From an uncultured Lachnospiraceae bacterium (lineage in GTDB: Bacteria > Bacillota > Clostridia > Lachnospirales > Lachnospiraceae): a stretch of 24,669 nt of DNA. The stretch is from the NCBI GenBank assembly GCA_934330725.1, contig CAKRGM010000037.1, positions 1-24,669 of the forward strand, read 5' to 3'. The notes below the pieces were generated by a model. It worked only from the letters and a program-made list of their open reading frames with translations, made no database searches and was not told where the DNA came from. The position numbers and the translations under genes are program-made. This document shows, piece by piece, positions 6,432 through 14,014 of this stretch (position 1 is its first letter; every line of letters begins with the position of its first letter).

Positions 6432-8834
6432 TTACTGTACTACCTCTATTACTTTCTGTGCAAGACTGTCAATTGATGTATCATCTGACATAACAGCCTT
6501 CATGCCGTAGCCTGTTGCCGTCTTATACGTAAGCTTTCCTATACACACCGCATTCACCTTACGCATGTCAGCTTTATTAAGATTTTGTGCAAATCCCTCA
6601 ACCGCTGAGCTGCTTGCAAATGTAACAATATCATCCTCATTCCAGTCAAAAAATCCTGGCTTACAGATTTCTGTCCGGTACAGTGGCAGGCTGTCACAGG
6701 TAAAACCATATTTCCGGGAATATTCCTGTAAAGCCTTTGCACAGCTGCTTTCCTTATTCTGCGGTGTTACTATGATCACCTTTTCATCTTTATTTATCTG
6801 TTTTACAAGACCATTTGCAAGTTCATTTCCATAATGCTTTTGTGGTTCATAATCAGCATTTATACCAAACCCGGCAAGTTCTTTCGCAGTGGCGTCACCT
6901 ACAACGGCAAACTTTGCAGCTGCAATACTTCTTATATCATTTCCTAATTTCATTAGCTGACTGAAAAACAGCCTGACTCCGGCAGCACTTGTAAACACTA
7001 TCCAGTCATATCCTGATATATCCTTTGTAAGCACATTTAAAACTGCTTTACTGTTAACCGGCTCAATTCTTGTCACCGGTATCTCAAGGACCTGTGCTCC
7101 TTTATCTTTTAAAACAGCCCCAAGTGTACTTGATTTTTCTTTCGGTCTTGTTACGATAACCCTTTTACCTGCAAGTGGATTCTTACTTACCCACTCAAAT
7201 GTATCAGCCAGCTGACATACACGCCCTACAACTATAATTCCCGGCGTTCCGATGTCTGCTTTCACTGCCTTTTGATAAAGATTTCCCAGATCAGAAATCA
7301 CCTTTTTCTGATTATATCTCGTTCCATTCTGAATTACTGCCGCAGGTGTATCAGCACTCATTCCGGCTTCAATAAGCCCCTGACAAATATTTTTAAGTTT
7401 CCCGATTCCCATGAGAAAAATAAGTGTTACATCTCCTAATGCTGCCAGTCCTTTATAATCAATGCCATCGCTGTTCCCGCGCTTTCTGTGAGCTGTTACA
7501 ACATGAAATGAAGGTGCATAATCCCTGTGTGTAACCGGAATTCCGGCATATGCACATACAGCAACCGGCGATGGGATTCCCGGCACTTCTTCATACTCAA
7601 TATTTTCCTTTATAAGTGCCTCTATCTCTTCGCCACCGCGTCCAAATACAAATGGATCTCCGCCCTTTAGCCGGACTACGCTCTTTCCTTCAAGCGCCTT
7701 TTTTACCAGGAGTTCATTTATATCTTCCTGCTTCATTGTATGATTTCCTGCATGTTTGCCGGCATCAAAGCTTTCCGCGCCATCCGGTATAAGCTGAAGT
7801 ATTGAAATATCGACAAGCTGGTCATATACAACAACCTCAGCCTCACTTATCAGTCTCTTTGCCTTTACCGTAAGAAGACTCACATCGGAAGGTCCTGCTC
7901 CCACAAGCCACACCTTACCACTTTTTCCATATCTTTTTTTCATGCTGTCTGCAAGTTCTATCCCTGTTTTTTCTGCATTATCAATATTTCCTGTAAGCGA
8001 GTCTTTAAAGATTTCCTTTGTACATTCGTTATAATAAAGGCCTGTTAAATGTAACTTTTCATCTTTAATCTCCGCATAAGCCGCAACCGGCGAGGAGCAC
8101 CCTCCATTTAGCCTTTTTACAAATGCCCTCTCTGCCATGGCTGCTGCCATTGTATCATCATCATTAACACTTTTTAAAATGCTTCTGTCAAAATTTTTCC
8201 CTGCCTGAATTACAAGAGTTCCCTGTCCGGCTGCCGGAAGTATTTCATCCACAGAAAATACTCTGCTAATACGATCATCAAGTCCGGCTCTTTTAAGTCC
8301 GGCTGCAGCTAACATGATTGCGTCAAACTGACCTTCGTCAAGTTTTCTTAGCCTGGTCTGAATATTTCCTCTTACACTTTCAACATCAGCATCTTTATAT
8401 AATTTTTTTAACTGCAGTGCGCGTCTAAGACTGGATGATCCAATAACTTTTCCATTAAGATTCATATCCATATCTGGATTCTGTTCAGAATTTACCCCGG
8501 CTGACTGTGGAAGACAAAGCACATCTCTTGGGTCTCCCCTTTTAATAACTGCCACAATCGGAAGTTCCTCATTTACCTCCATAGGTACATCCTTTAAGCT
8601 GTGAACTGCGATATCAATAGTTCCATCCATTAATGCCTGGTCAAGCTCTTTTACAAATAAACCTTTTCCGCCAATTTTATCAAGTGACTTATTAAGTATT
8701 TTATCTCCCGTAGTCTTAAAGGTCTTTAATTCTAATTCTATTGTAGGATTATGCTTTTTTATTTCCCGCATTACAAGCTCCGTCTGCATTACTGCAAGAG
8801 AACTTTCACGGCTTCCTACTATAAGTTTTTTCAT
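6432..8834 (-). CDS. hemC-cobA-hemD: Triple fusion: hydroxymethylbilane synthase, uroporphyrinogen-III C-methyltransferase, uroporphyrinogen-III synthase
   Basis: An 800-residue protein joining three consecutive activities. Residues 1 to about 300 are HemC: GSRESSLAVMQ at the start, the SSSLRRALQL region (133-142) and C246 in NGGCSSPV, the attachment site of the dipyrromethane cofactor. Residues about 306-545 are the SAM-dependent methyltransferase CobA: VGAGPSDVSLLTVKA (311-325) and VVRLKGGDPFVFGRGGEE (386-403). Residues about 556-800 are HemD, starting KRVIVTRPKEKS. The product converts porphobilinogen to uroporphyrinogen III and methylates it to precorrin-2, the precursor of siroheme and cobalamin. 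No stop or frame break separates the parts. AGGAAAGGA precedes the ATG at a slightly long distance. It follows the GNAT gene by 29 bp and precedes hemB. Confidence 0.95.
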   Translation of the reverse strand: MKKLIVGSRESSLAVMQTELVMREIKKHNPTIELELKTFKTTGDKILNKSLDKIGGKGLFVKELDQALMDGTIDIAVHSLKDVPMEVNEELPIVAVIKRGDPRDVLCLPQSAGVNSEQNPDMDMNLNGKVIGSSSLRRALQLKKLYKDADVESVRGNIQTRLRKLDEGQFDAIMLAAAGLKRAGLDDRISRVFSVDEILPAAGQGTLVIQAGKNFDRSILKSVNDDDTMAAAMAERAFVKRLNGGCSSPVAAYAEIKDEKLHLTGLYYNECTKEIFKDSLTGNIDNAEKTGIELADSMKKRYGKSGKVWLVGAGPSDVSLLTVKAKRLISEAEVVVYDQLVDISILQLIPDGAESFDAGKHAGNHTMKQEDINELLVKKALEGKSVVRLKGGDPFVFGRGGEEIEALIKENIEYEEVPGIPSPVAVCAYAGIPVTHRDYAPSFHVVTAHRKRGNSDGIDYKGLAALGDVTLIFLMGIGKLKNICQGLIEAGMSADTPAAVIQNGTRYNQKKVISDLGNLYQKAVKADIGTPGIIVVGRVCQLADTFEWVSKNPLAGKRVIVTRPKEKSSTLGAVLKDKGAQVLEIPVTRIEPVNSKAVLNVLTKDISGYDWIVFTSAAGVRLFFSQLMKLGNDIRSIAAAKFAVVGDATAKELAGFGINADYEPQKHYGNELANGLVKQINKDEKVIIVTPQNKESSCAKALQEYSRKYGFTCDSLPLYRTEICKPGFFDWNEDDIVTFASSSAVEGFAQNLNKADMRKVNAVCIGKLTYKTATGYGMKAVMSDDTSIDSLAQKVIEVVQ

Positions 8835-8863
8835 GAAAATATTATTCCTTTCCTGAACACAAG

Positions 8864-9460
8864 TTATTTAGAAATCGATGTATCAGTACAATTGATATTC
8901 GTTTCACTAACCCCATCATCACTGACACGTTTATAATATCGCTTAAACAGAAACTTTCCAAAATAGTTGGCAATAAGTTCTTCATATTCTTCCATGCAGA
9001 CATATCTGCCACAATACAGCATTTCAAATGGGACATCTTTTTCCTTTACATAATAGCCACATTCCTTATAACCATTCTTCATGTAAAATTCTTTCCGTTT
9101 AACTCTTAACTCCCTGTTATCACAATCCTGTGTAATAACTTCTATGTTAAGTGTAATTCTTTTATCTGCAAACTTATGTGATAAAGCCCTTAAAAGCTTC
9201 GTACCATATCCATTTGCACGCTCACTTTTTTTAATTGCAAGATAATATATATAAACAATATCCAGGTAATATACACAATGTACAATACCTATAAACTTTC
9301 CATCATCATACACACTAAATATATCTGCATCTTTAGTTTTTGCTTTTTTCTTTATGAAAAAAAACGGAATTCTTTCCTCCGGTGGAAATGCCTCCATATA
9401 AAGCTCCTTCACCTGTGATATCCTTTTTCCACTGCTCAATGCATCTATAATTTTAATCAT
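8864..9460 (-). CDS. GNAT-family N-acetyltransferase
   Basis: A 198-residue protein with the GNAT fold pattern. Motif A is YYLAIKKSERANGYGTKLL, with the acetyl-CoA pyrophosphate loop R81-x-x-G84-x-G86. It is preceded by a strand ending KFIGIVHCVYYLDIVYI and followed by LNIEVITQD and the FYMKNGYKECGYY segment typical of motif B. Substrate unknown; members of this size acetylate small molecules or protein amino groups. AAGGATG lies upstream of the ATG. It is 29 bp upstream of the hemC fusion on the same strand, so it may be cotranscribed with the hem genes, but nothing in the protein links it to tetrapyrroles. The C-terminal 30 residues are basic, then Ser/Thr rich. Confidence 0.82.
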   Translation of the reverse strand: MIKIIDALSSGKRISQVKELYMEAFPPEERIPFFFIKKKAKTKDADIFSVYDDGKFIGIVHCVYYLDIVYIYYLAIKKSERANGYGTKLLRALSHKFADKRITLNIEVITQDCDNRELRVKRKEFYMKNGYKECGYYVKEKDVPFEMLYCGRYVCMEEYEELIANYFGKFLFKRYYKRVSDDGVSETNINCTDTSISK

Positions 9461-9502
9461 TTAATTCATCCTTATACTATATTTAATCCTTTAAAAAGCA
9501 TG

Positions 9503-9516
9503 TATACAATTGTATA
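9503..9516. promoter_or_regulatory. Palindrome upstream of the GNAT gene
   Basis: TATACAATTGTATA is a perfect 14-bp palindrome in the 73-bp gap between the LuxR-type gene and the GNAT gene, 43 bp before the GNAT start. It could be an operator or part of an internal promoter; no clear -35/-10 pair was found. Confidence 0.3.
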
Positions 9517-9533
9517 TCAGGCCGTTACATAAT

Positions 9534-10328
9534 TCAAGGTGTATCATTTTGACATTGTAAAAACTTATTAAGTATTCCCCATTTTGAATCAGCATCCAGT
9601 TTACGCAAAAGATTCTGTATGTGCTTTTGTACCGTCAGTATACTGATATCAAATTTCTTTGCAATCTCATCATTACCCTTAAACTTAAAAATACACTCTA
9701 ATATCTCAGCTTCACGCCCGGTAAGTCCATAATCTTCCTTTATCTTTCCTATATCAGGACAAAATGTCTCATTATTTTTTTCAGACAGAATATTAAAAAA
9801 GACTTTATTTAAATGTACACCGACAGAACGCAGGAAAAACATATCATCATTCTGAAAAAGACCGTCTATCCTTGTCCTGAATAATGTAAGAATTCCAAGA
9901 AGCTTTCTATTATATACAATACTGTACTGCATCGTATCATATATATCGTATTTCTGATAACAATAGCGATACAGTGAGCTTCCCAATCTGTCCTTTTCCT
10001 CCAGAATATCGCTTTCACGTATTAGTGTTGACTCATTTCCATGCATCATCCAGAGTATCGGATCCTCATCTGCCTTCTCAATATATCTGCGCTCAGCCTG
10101 TGTAAATGTATCCGGAACACATATTGGCTCTTCCTGATATAAATGCTTAGCCTCTGCAAGGCTGTCACTACTGTCTAAATCCTTTCGTGCCAGCAGAATA
10201 CTTGAATAACTATATGGAATCAGCATTTTTACCGGCTTTAAAAAATTATTCTTTAATTCTTCAACTGTTTTACAGTCATATAAATGATTTACTATATCAT
10301 TATATATAAGAAACTGGTTTTTATCCAT
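9534..10328 (-). CDS. LuxR-type transcriptional regulator with GAF-like sensor region
   Basis: A 264-residue DNA-binding regulator. The C-terminal about 65 residues are a LuxR/FixJ helix-turn-helix: YGLTGREAEILECIFKFKGNDEIAKKF, then ISILTVQKHIQNLLRKL. The N-terminal 190 residues look like an alpha/beta sensor domain of the GAF type (YSSILLARKDL, MQYSIVYNRKLLGILTLF), with no receiver aspartate, so it is probably ligand-driven and not phosphorylated. The frame extends to 10385, but ATG 10328 has AGAGGG at 10334-10339 with 5-nt spacing, so I choose it. It is divergent from the putrescine-type aminotransferase at 10629 and is a good candidate for its regulator; this is inferred from position only. 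Confidence 0.82.
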   Translation of the reverse strand: MDKNQFLIYNDIVNHLYDCKTVEELKNNFLKPVKMLIPYSYSSILLARKDLDSSDSLAEAKHLYQEEPICVPDTFTQAERRYIEKADEDPILWMMHGNESTLIRESDILEEKDRLGSSLYRYCYQKYDIYDTMQYSIVYNRKLLGILTLFRTRIDGLFQNDDMFFLRSVGVHLNKVFFNILSEKNNETFCPDIGKIKEDYGLTGREAEILECIFKFKGNDEIAKKFDISILTVQKHIQNLLRKLDADSKWGILNKFLQCQNDTP

Positions 10329-10394
10329 TTTAACCCTCTTTTCTGAGCAACTTTGTTGCTGGGTAACTTTATTTCGAAAAAGCAATTCACCAGT

Positions 10395-10423
10395 ATTTTA
10401 GTATATTTTCTACTCATTTTCAA
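10395..10423 (-). promoter_or_regulatory. Probable promoter of the LuxR-type regulator
   Basis: On the minus strand, TTGAAA (10418-10423), 17-bp spacer and TAAAAT (10395-10400), about 65 bp before the chosen start. An imperfect palindrome CTACT/AGTAG (10412-10427) overlaps the -35 box and could be an autoregulatory site. Confidence 0.5.
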
Positions 10424-10467
10424 GTAGTTATACTTTATATCTGGTATAAATTGCTCATAAAATGTAA

Positions 10468-10496
10468 TTGTTTTCAAGTATTATCTCTGATATGAT
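10468..10496 (+). promoter_or_regulatory. Probable promoter of the putrescine operon
   Basis: TTGTTT (10468-10473), 17-bp spacer, TATGAT (10491-10496). Transcription would start near 10503 and give a leader of about 126 nt. The -35 box is imperfect, in line with a promoter needing an activator, for which the divergent LuxR-type protein is a candidate. Confidence 0.5.
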
Positions 10497-10535
10497 TAAT
10501 TCAACGAAACAAATAACAAATACAATTACAAATAC

Positions 10536-10606
10536 AAAGACGTATTTATTCAAAATGCTTCACTTTCCATTATACAGGAAGCAAAAGAAATAAATACGTC
10601 TTTTTT
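10536..10606 (+). terminator. Leader hairpin with T tract before the aminotransferase: attenuator candidate
   Basis: A perfect 15-bp stem (AAAGACGTATTTATT at 10536-10550 with AATAAATACGTCTTT at 10589-10603), an inner GCTTC/GAAGC pair (10557-10561, 10578-10582), and a T run at 10601-10606. This has the form of an intrinsic terminator, yet it lies in the leader, ending 9 bp before the AAGGAGG of the aminotransferase (10614-10620). Either the leader is attenuated, or this is the end of a short upstream transcript. I see no obvious riboswitch core or alternative antiterminator stem. Confidence 0.65.
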
Positions 10607-10628
10607 CTATCAAAAGGAGGATAATATT

Positions 10629-11999
10629 ATGGCAGACAAAACACAGGTAATTAAGGATTTAGACAAAATCATTTCTCTTATTCGTACAGACAGCAGCGAA
10701 ATCTCACCAGAAGACAAGAAAACAATGGTAAAGGATACACTGAATTATTTTGATAATTATGTAAGTCCGGGATGGTTAAAATATCGTAAATCAGTTTCTT
10801 CTGATTCAGAAAACGGAGCAGTTCTTGAATGGCAGGACGAAGGTGCCTACTGCTATGGACTAAATGGTGAAAAATTCATAGACTGCCTCGGCGGTTTCGG
10901 TATTTATACATGCGGACACAGAAATCCTGAAATACTTGATGTCGTAAAAGCCCAGCTTGATCATCAGGCACTTCATTCACAGGAGCTTCTCGATCCACTT
11001 CGTGGTTACCTTGCAAAAGCTGTTGCTGATATTACTCCTGGAGACCTTCAGTACTGCTTCTTTACAAATGGTGGTGCCGAAGCCGTTGAAATGTCTTTAA
11101 AGCTTGCACGTATTGCAACAGGCGGAAGATGGTACATTTCTACTGTAGGTGCTTTCCATGGCAAATCAATGGGTGCTATTTCAATGGGTGGTAAGAGTAC
11201 TTACCGTACACCATACATACCAATGGTACAGCAGGTACAGCATGTACAGTATGGCGTAGCAGAAGATATCCGTAAAGCAATACTTAATCTGCAGGCAGTT
11301 GGTGAAAAGGTTGCCGGTGTTATCTTAGAGCCTATTCAGGGTGAAGCAGGTGTTATCATTCCACCAGACGGATATCTTACAGAGGTTCGTAAAATCTGCG
11401 ATGAAACAGGTGTTGCATTGATTTTTGATGAAATTCAGACTGGAATGGGACGTACAGGTACTATGTGGCGTTGCGAAGCTGAAGGCGTTACTCCTGATAT
11501 AATGACATTTGGTAAAGCATTCGGCGGCGGCATCATGCCAATCACAGGTATTATATGCAAGCCAAAAATGTGGACACAGGAACTTATTGATAATCCATGG
11601 CTTCTTGGTTCTCCTACATTCGGAGGCAATCCTGTATGCTGCTCTGCTGCTCTTGCTACTATTAAGTATATGCTTGAAAATGATATTCCGGGCGTTTGCA
11701 AAAAGAAAGGCGAATTCTTAAAAGCCGGTCTTATTAAACTTGCTGAAAAATATCCTGAAGTTATCGCAGAAGTACGTGGTACAGGTCTTATGCTTGCCGT
11801 AGAATTCCATACATCTGATATTGGTTACGAATGTGCAAAGGGACTTTTTGCAAGAAGAGTTATGACTGCCGGTACTTTGGTTAATGCAAAAACAATCCGT
11901 TTTGAGCCAACAGCAGTTATCTCCCAGCAGGATATGGAGGACGTCTTAAGCCGTATGGACGAATCTTTAGCCGACACAAAGAAAGTAATGAATCTGTAA
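10629..11999 (+). CDS. patA: Class III aminotransferase, probable putrescine aminotransferase
   Basis: PLP enzyme of 456 residues, close to the 459 of E. coli PatA/YgjG, transferring the amino group of putrescine to 2-oxoglutarate and giving 4-aminobutanal. Features include an N-terminal helical extension (1-45) characteristic of this subgroup, FFTNGGAEAVEMSLKLAR (144-161), FHGKSMGAISMGGKSTYR (176-193), ILEPIQGEAGV (232-242), FDEIQTGMGRTG (266-277) and the PLP lysine K296 in MTFGKAFGGGIMP. AAGGAGG lies 8 nt upstream of the ATG. The next gene encodes an aldehyde dehydrogenase that could use its product. Other diamines (cadaverine) or ornithine are possible substrates; ornithine aminotransferase is less likely because of length and N-terminus. 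Confidence 0.85.
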   Translation: MADKTQVIKDLDKIISLIRTDSSEISPEDKKTMVKDTLNYFDNYVSPGWLKYRKSVSSDSENGAVLEWQDEGAYCYGLNGEKFIDCLGGFGIYTCGHRNPEILDVVKAQLDHQALHSQELLDPLRGYLAKAVADITPGDLQYCFFTNGGAEAVEMSLKLARIATGGRWYISTVGAFHGKSMGAISMGGKSTYRTPYIPMVQQVQHVQYGVAEDIRKAILNLQAVGEKVAGVILEPIQGEAGVIIPPDGYLTEVRKICDETGVALIFDEIQTGMGRTGTMWRCEAEGVTPDIMTFGKAFGGGIMPITGIICKPKMWTQELIDNPWLLGSPTFGGNPVCCSAALATIKYMLENDIPGVCKKKGEFLKAGLIKLAEKYPEVIAEVRGTGLMLAVEFHTSDIGYECAKGLFARRVMTAGTLVNAKTIRFEPTAVISQQDMEDVLSRMDESLADTKKVMNL

Positions 12000-12008
12000 T
12001 ACAGTTAA

Positions 12009-12048
12009 TAAAAGCTATTTGTTTCTAAGCAAAAACAAATAGCTTTTA
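12009..12048 (+). terminator. Intercistronic hairpin between aminotransferase and aldehyde dehydrogenase
   Basis: A perfect 16-bp inverted repeat TAAAAGCTATTTGTTT / AAACAAATAGCTTTTA with an 8-nt loop, 9 bp after the aminotransferase stop. The T tract is short (TTTTATA), so it probably gives partial termination or protects the upstream mRNA. The core CTATTTG...CAAAAACAAATAG also occurs at 23727-23753. Confidence 0.55.
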
Positions 12049-12102
12049 TATGCAGAAATGAAGAATTAGCGACGCAAAGCGTCTGCGGAATGGAGGATTA
12101 CT

Positions 12103-13584
12103 ATGGAAATCAAAAAAATGTATATAGACGGTGCCTGGGTTGAAAGTGAATCAGGCAAAACTACAACTACTATCAATCCATCAAACGGACAGGTCCTTGC
12201 AACAATTACAGAAGGTGATGTAAACGATGTACGCAAAGCAGTTGCCGCAGCAAAGAAATCATTTTATGAAACAAGGCAATGGCGCGATATGGATTCACAG
12301 ACACGTGGAGATATTCTTTTAAAGATTGCTGACGAAATGGATGCCATCCGTGATGAGCTTGCCCGCATTGATACACTGGATCATGGCAAGCCACTGCGTG
12401 AGGCGCAGGCAGATGTCGATGATGCCATTCATACATTCCGTTATTATTCAAGTCTTATTAAAACACCTCAGGGCGGCGTATATGAAGTCAATGATGGTTT
12501 TGGCAAAATGCATTCTTATACAGTACACGAACCTACAGGTGTATGTGCACTTATTACTCCATGGAACTACCCTCTTCTTATGGGTGTATGGAAACTCGCT
12601 CCCGCTTTAGCAGCCGGTAACAGTGTCGTTTATAAGCCAAGTTCAAACTGCGTCTTATCAAGCATACGCCTGTTTGAGATCTTTGAAAAGGTCGGTCTTC
12701 CTAAAGGCTGTGCCAATCTTGTTCTGGGTCCGGGCGGTGTTGTAGGAAACGAACTTGCTGAAAATAAAGATGTTGATATGATAACATTTACAGGAAGCAC
12801 ATCCGTCGGTCAGAGCATCATGCGTGCTGCTGCTTCTAATGTTAAAAAAATCGGGCTTGAACTTGGCGGTAAATCACCAAATGTTATATTTGAGGATGCT
12901 GACCTTGAAGGTGCTGTAGAATGGACCATGATCGGTATATTCTTAAATCAGGGTGAAATCTGTTCTGCTGGCTCCCGCATTATCATTCAGGAAAGCATAA
13001 AAGATAAATTTGTAAAGCGTCTTGCAGAACGCGCCAATGCAATCACTATTGGCAATCCTCTTGACAACACTGATATGGGACCGCTTGTATCCGAAAGCCA
13101 TATGAATAAGGTTCTTTCTTATATTGAAACAGGTATAAAAGAAGGTGCTACACTTGTATGCGGAGGAAAACGATATACTGAAAATGGATGTGATAAGGGA
13201 TTCTTTGTACGCCCTACTGTATTTGACAACTGTACTGACGATATGACAATTGTAAAAGAAGAAATATTTGGTCCTGTCGTTACAATACAGACCTTTAAGA
13301 CAGAAGAAGAGGCTATAAGAATGGCAAACAACACACCATATGGTCTGGCCGGAGCCGTATTTACATCTGATGGTTCGAGAGCACTGCGTGTTATAAAAGA
13401 AATCCGTGCCGGAATAACATGGATTAACTGTTACAATCCCTGCTTTAATGAGGCTCCATGGGGTGGCTACAAAATGTCAGGCATTGGCAGGGAATTAGGT
13501 GTACATGGGCTTGAAGAATATCAGGAAATAAAACAGATTAACATCAACTTAAATCCTGGTATTGTAGGCTGGTATGAACACTAA
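12103..13584 (+). CDS. Aldehyde dehydrogenase, probable 4-aminobutanal (or betaine-aldehyde type) dehydrogenase
   Basis: NAD(P)-dependent aldehyde dehydrogenase of 493 residues, the standard length. All catalytic features are present: N155 in TPWNYP, E253 in LELGGKSPNV, nucleophile C287 in NQGEICSAGSR, and FTGSTSVGQ (229-237) of the cofactor site. The sequence is of the betaine-aldehyde/aminobutyraldehyde dehydrogenase type, and its place after a putrescine-type aminotransferase points to oxidation of 4-aminobutanal to 4-aminobutanoate (GABA). GGAGG precedes the ATG, within a small motif shared with the copper chaperone gene leader (ACGCAAAGC then AATGGAGGAT). A hairpin at 12009-12048 separates it from the aminotransferase, so expression of the two may differ. 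Confidence 0.85.
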   Translation: MEIKKMYIDGAWVESESGKTTTTINPSNGQVLATITEGDVNDVRKAVAAAKKSFYETRQWRDMDSQTRGDILLKIADEMDAIRDELARIDTLDHGKPLREAQADVDDAIHTFRYYSSLIKTPQGGVYEVNDGFGKMHSYTVHEPTGVCALITPWNYPLLMGVWKLAPALAAGNSVVYKPSSNCVLSSIRLFEIFEKVGLPKGCANLVLGPGGVVGNELAENKDVDMITFTGSTSVGQSIMRAAASNVKKIGLELGGKSPNVIFEDADLEGAVEWTMIGIFLNQGEICSAGSRIIIQESIKDKFVKRLAERANAITIGNPLDNTDMGPLVSESHMNKVLSYIETGIKEGATLVCGGKRYTENGCDKGFFVRPTVFDNCTDDMTIVKEEIFGPVVTIQTFKTEEEAIRMANNTPYGLAGAVFTSDGSRALRVIKEIRAGITWINCYNPCFNEAPWGGYKMSGIGRELGVHGLEEYQEIKQININLNPGIVGWYEH

Positions 13585-13590
13585 AAATCA

Positions 13591-13599
13591 TGCTATAAT
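13591..13599 (+). promoter_or_regulatory. Possible internal promoter (extended -10) before the PII gene
   Basis: TGCTATAAT fits an extended -10 element (TGnTATAAT), in the 73-bp gap between the aldehyde dehydrogenase and PII genes; no good -35 box is seen. A short ATTAG/CTAAT hairpin follows. It would allow the PII-permease-kinase part to be transcribed on its own. Confidence 0.35.
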
Positions 13600-13657
13600 T
13601 AGTTTCGGCTAATATTTACATTATAACCTTACAACATGCAAAGAAATGGAGGCACTT

Positions 13658-14002
13658 ATGGGACTTAGTAAAATTGAAATTATAACCGGCATGCAAAAAT
13701 TCGTTACACTGAAGCGTATACTCAGCGAAGCCGGAGTCGGCGGTATGACATTTATCCAGGTACTTGGATGTGGACGTGAAAAAGGTACAAGAGAGTATGA
13801 AGTTGATGAAAATTATGAAATGGAACTTCTTCCAAAACAACAAATCAATGTCGTAGTAGATGATGCACGTCTGGATGAAATTCTGGATCTGATAAAAAAA
13901 GAATTATATACAGGACATATCGGTGACGGAAAAATATTTGTTTATCATATTGACAACGCTATTCGTATCCGTACTGGTGACGAAGGAATCGATGCACTAT
14001 AA
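13658..14002 (+). CDS. PII-family nitrogen/energy signalling protein
   Basis: A 114-residue trimeric-type PII protein. The frame opens at 13646, but that ATG lies within the sequence overlapping GGAGG (13648-13652); ATG 13658 is the real start. Conserved elements: GCGREKG leading into the T-loop (38-44), Y53 at the position of the modifiable E. coli tyrosine 51, K60 (equals K58), the B-loop TGHIGDGKIFV (85-95), and C-loop arginines R103 and R105. Nucleotide-binding residues are thus mostly kept. Two changes stand out: E41 replaces Gln39, which in canonical PII takes part in 2-oxoglutarate/Mg-ATP binding, and H87 replaces the usual Lys/Arg of the B-loop. The permease starts 12 bp downstream, so this is probably a dedicated transporter regulator and not a glutamine-synthetase regulator. 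Confidence 0.92.
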   Translation: MGLSKIEIITGMQKFVTLKRILSEAGVGGMTFIQVLGCGREKGTREYEVDENYEMELLPKQQINVVVDDARLDEILDLIKKELYTGHIGDGKIFVYHIDNAIRIRTGDEGIDAL

Positions 14003-14014
14003 AGGAGGCCGCCT

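Noticed and set aside
8864..9460. GNAT protein as a tetrapyrrole pathway enzyme
   Set aside because: Its sequence shows only a general acetyltransferase fold; adjacency to hemC is not enough to give it that role.
10536..10628. A known riboswitch class in the aminotransferase leader
   Set aside because: Apart from the single long hairpin and T tract I see no conserved aptamer core; only about 30 nt precede the stem.
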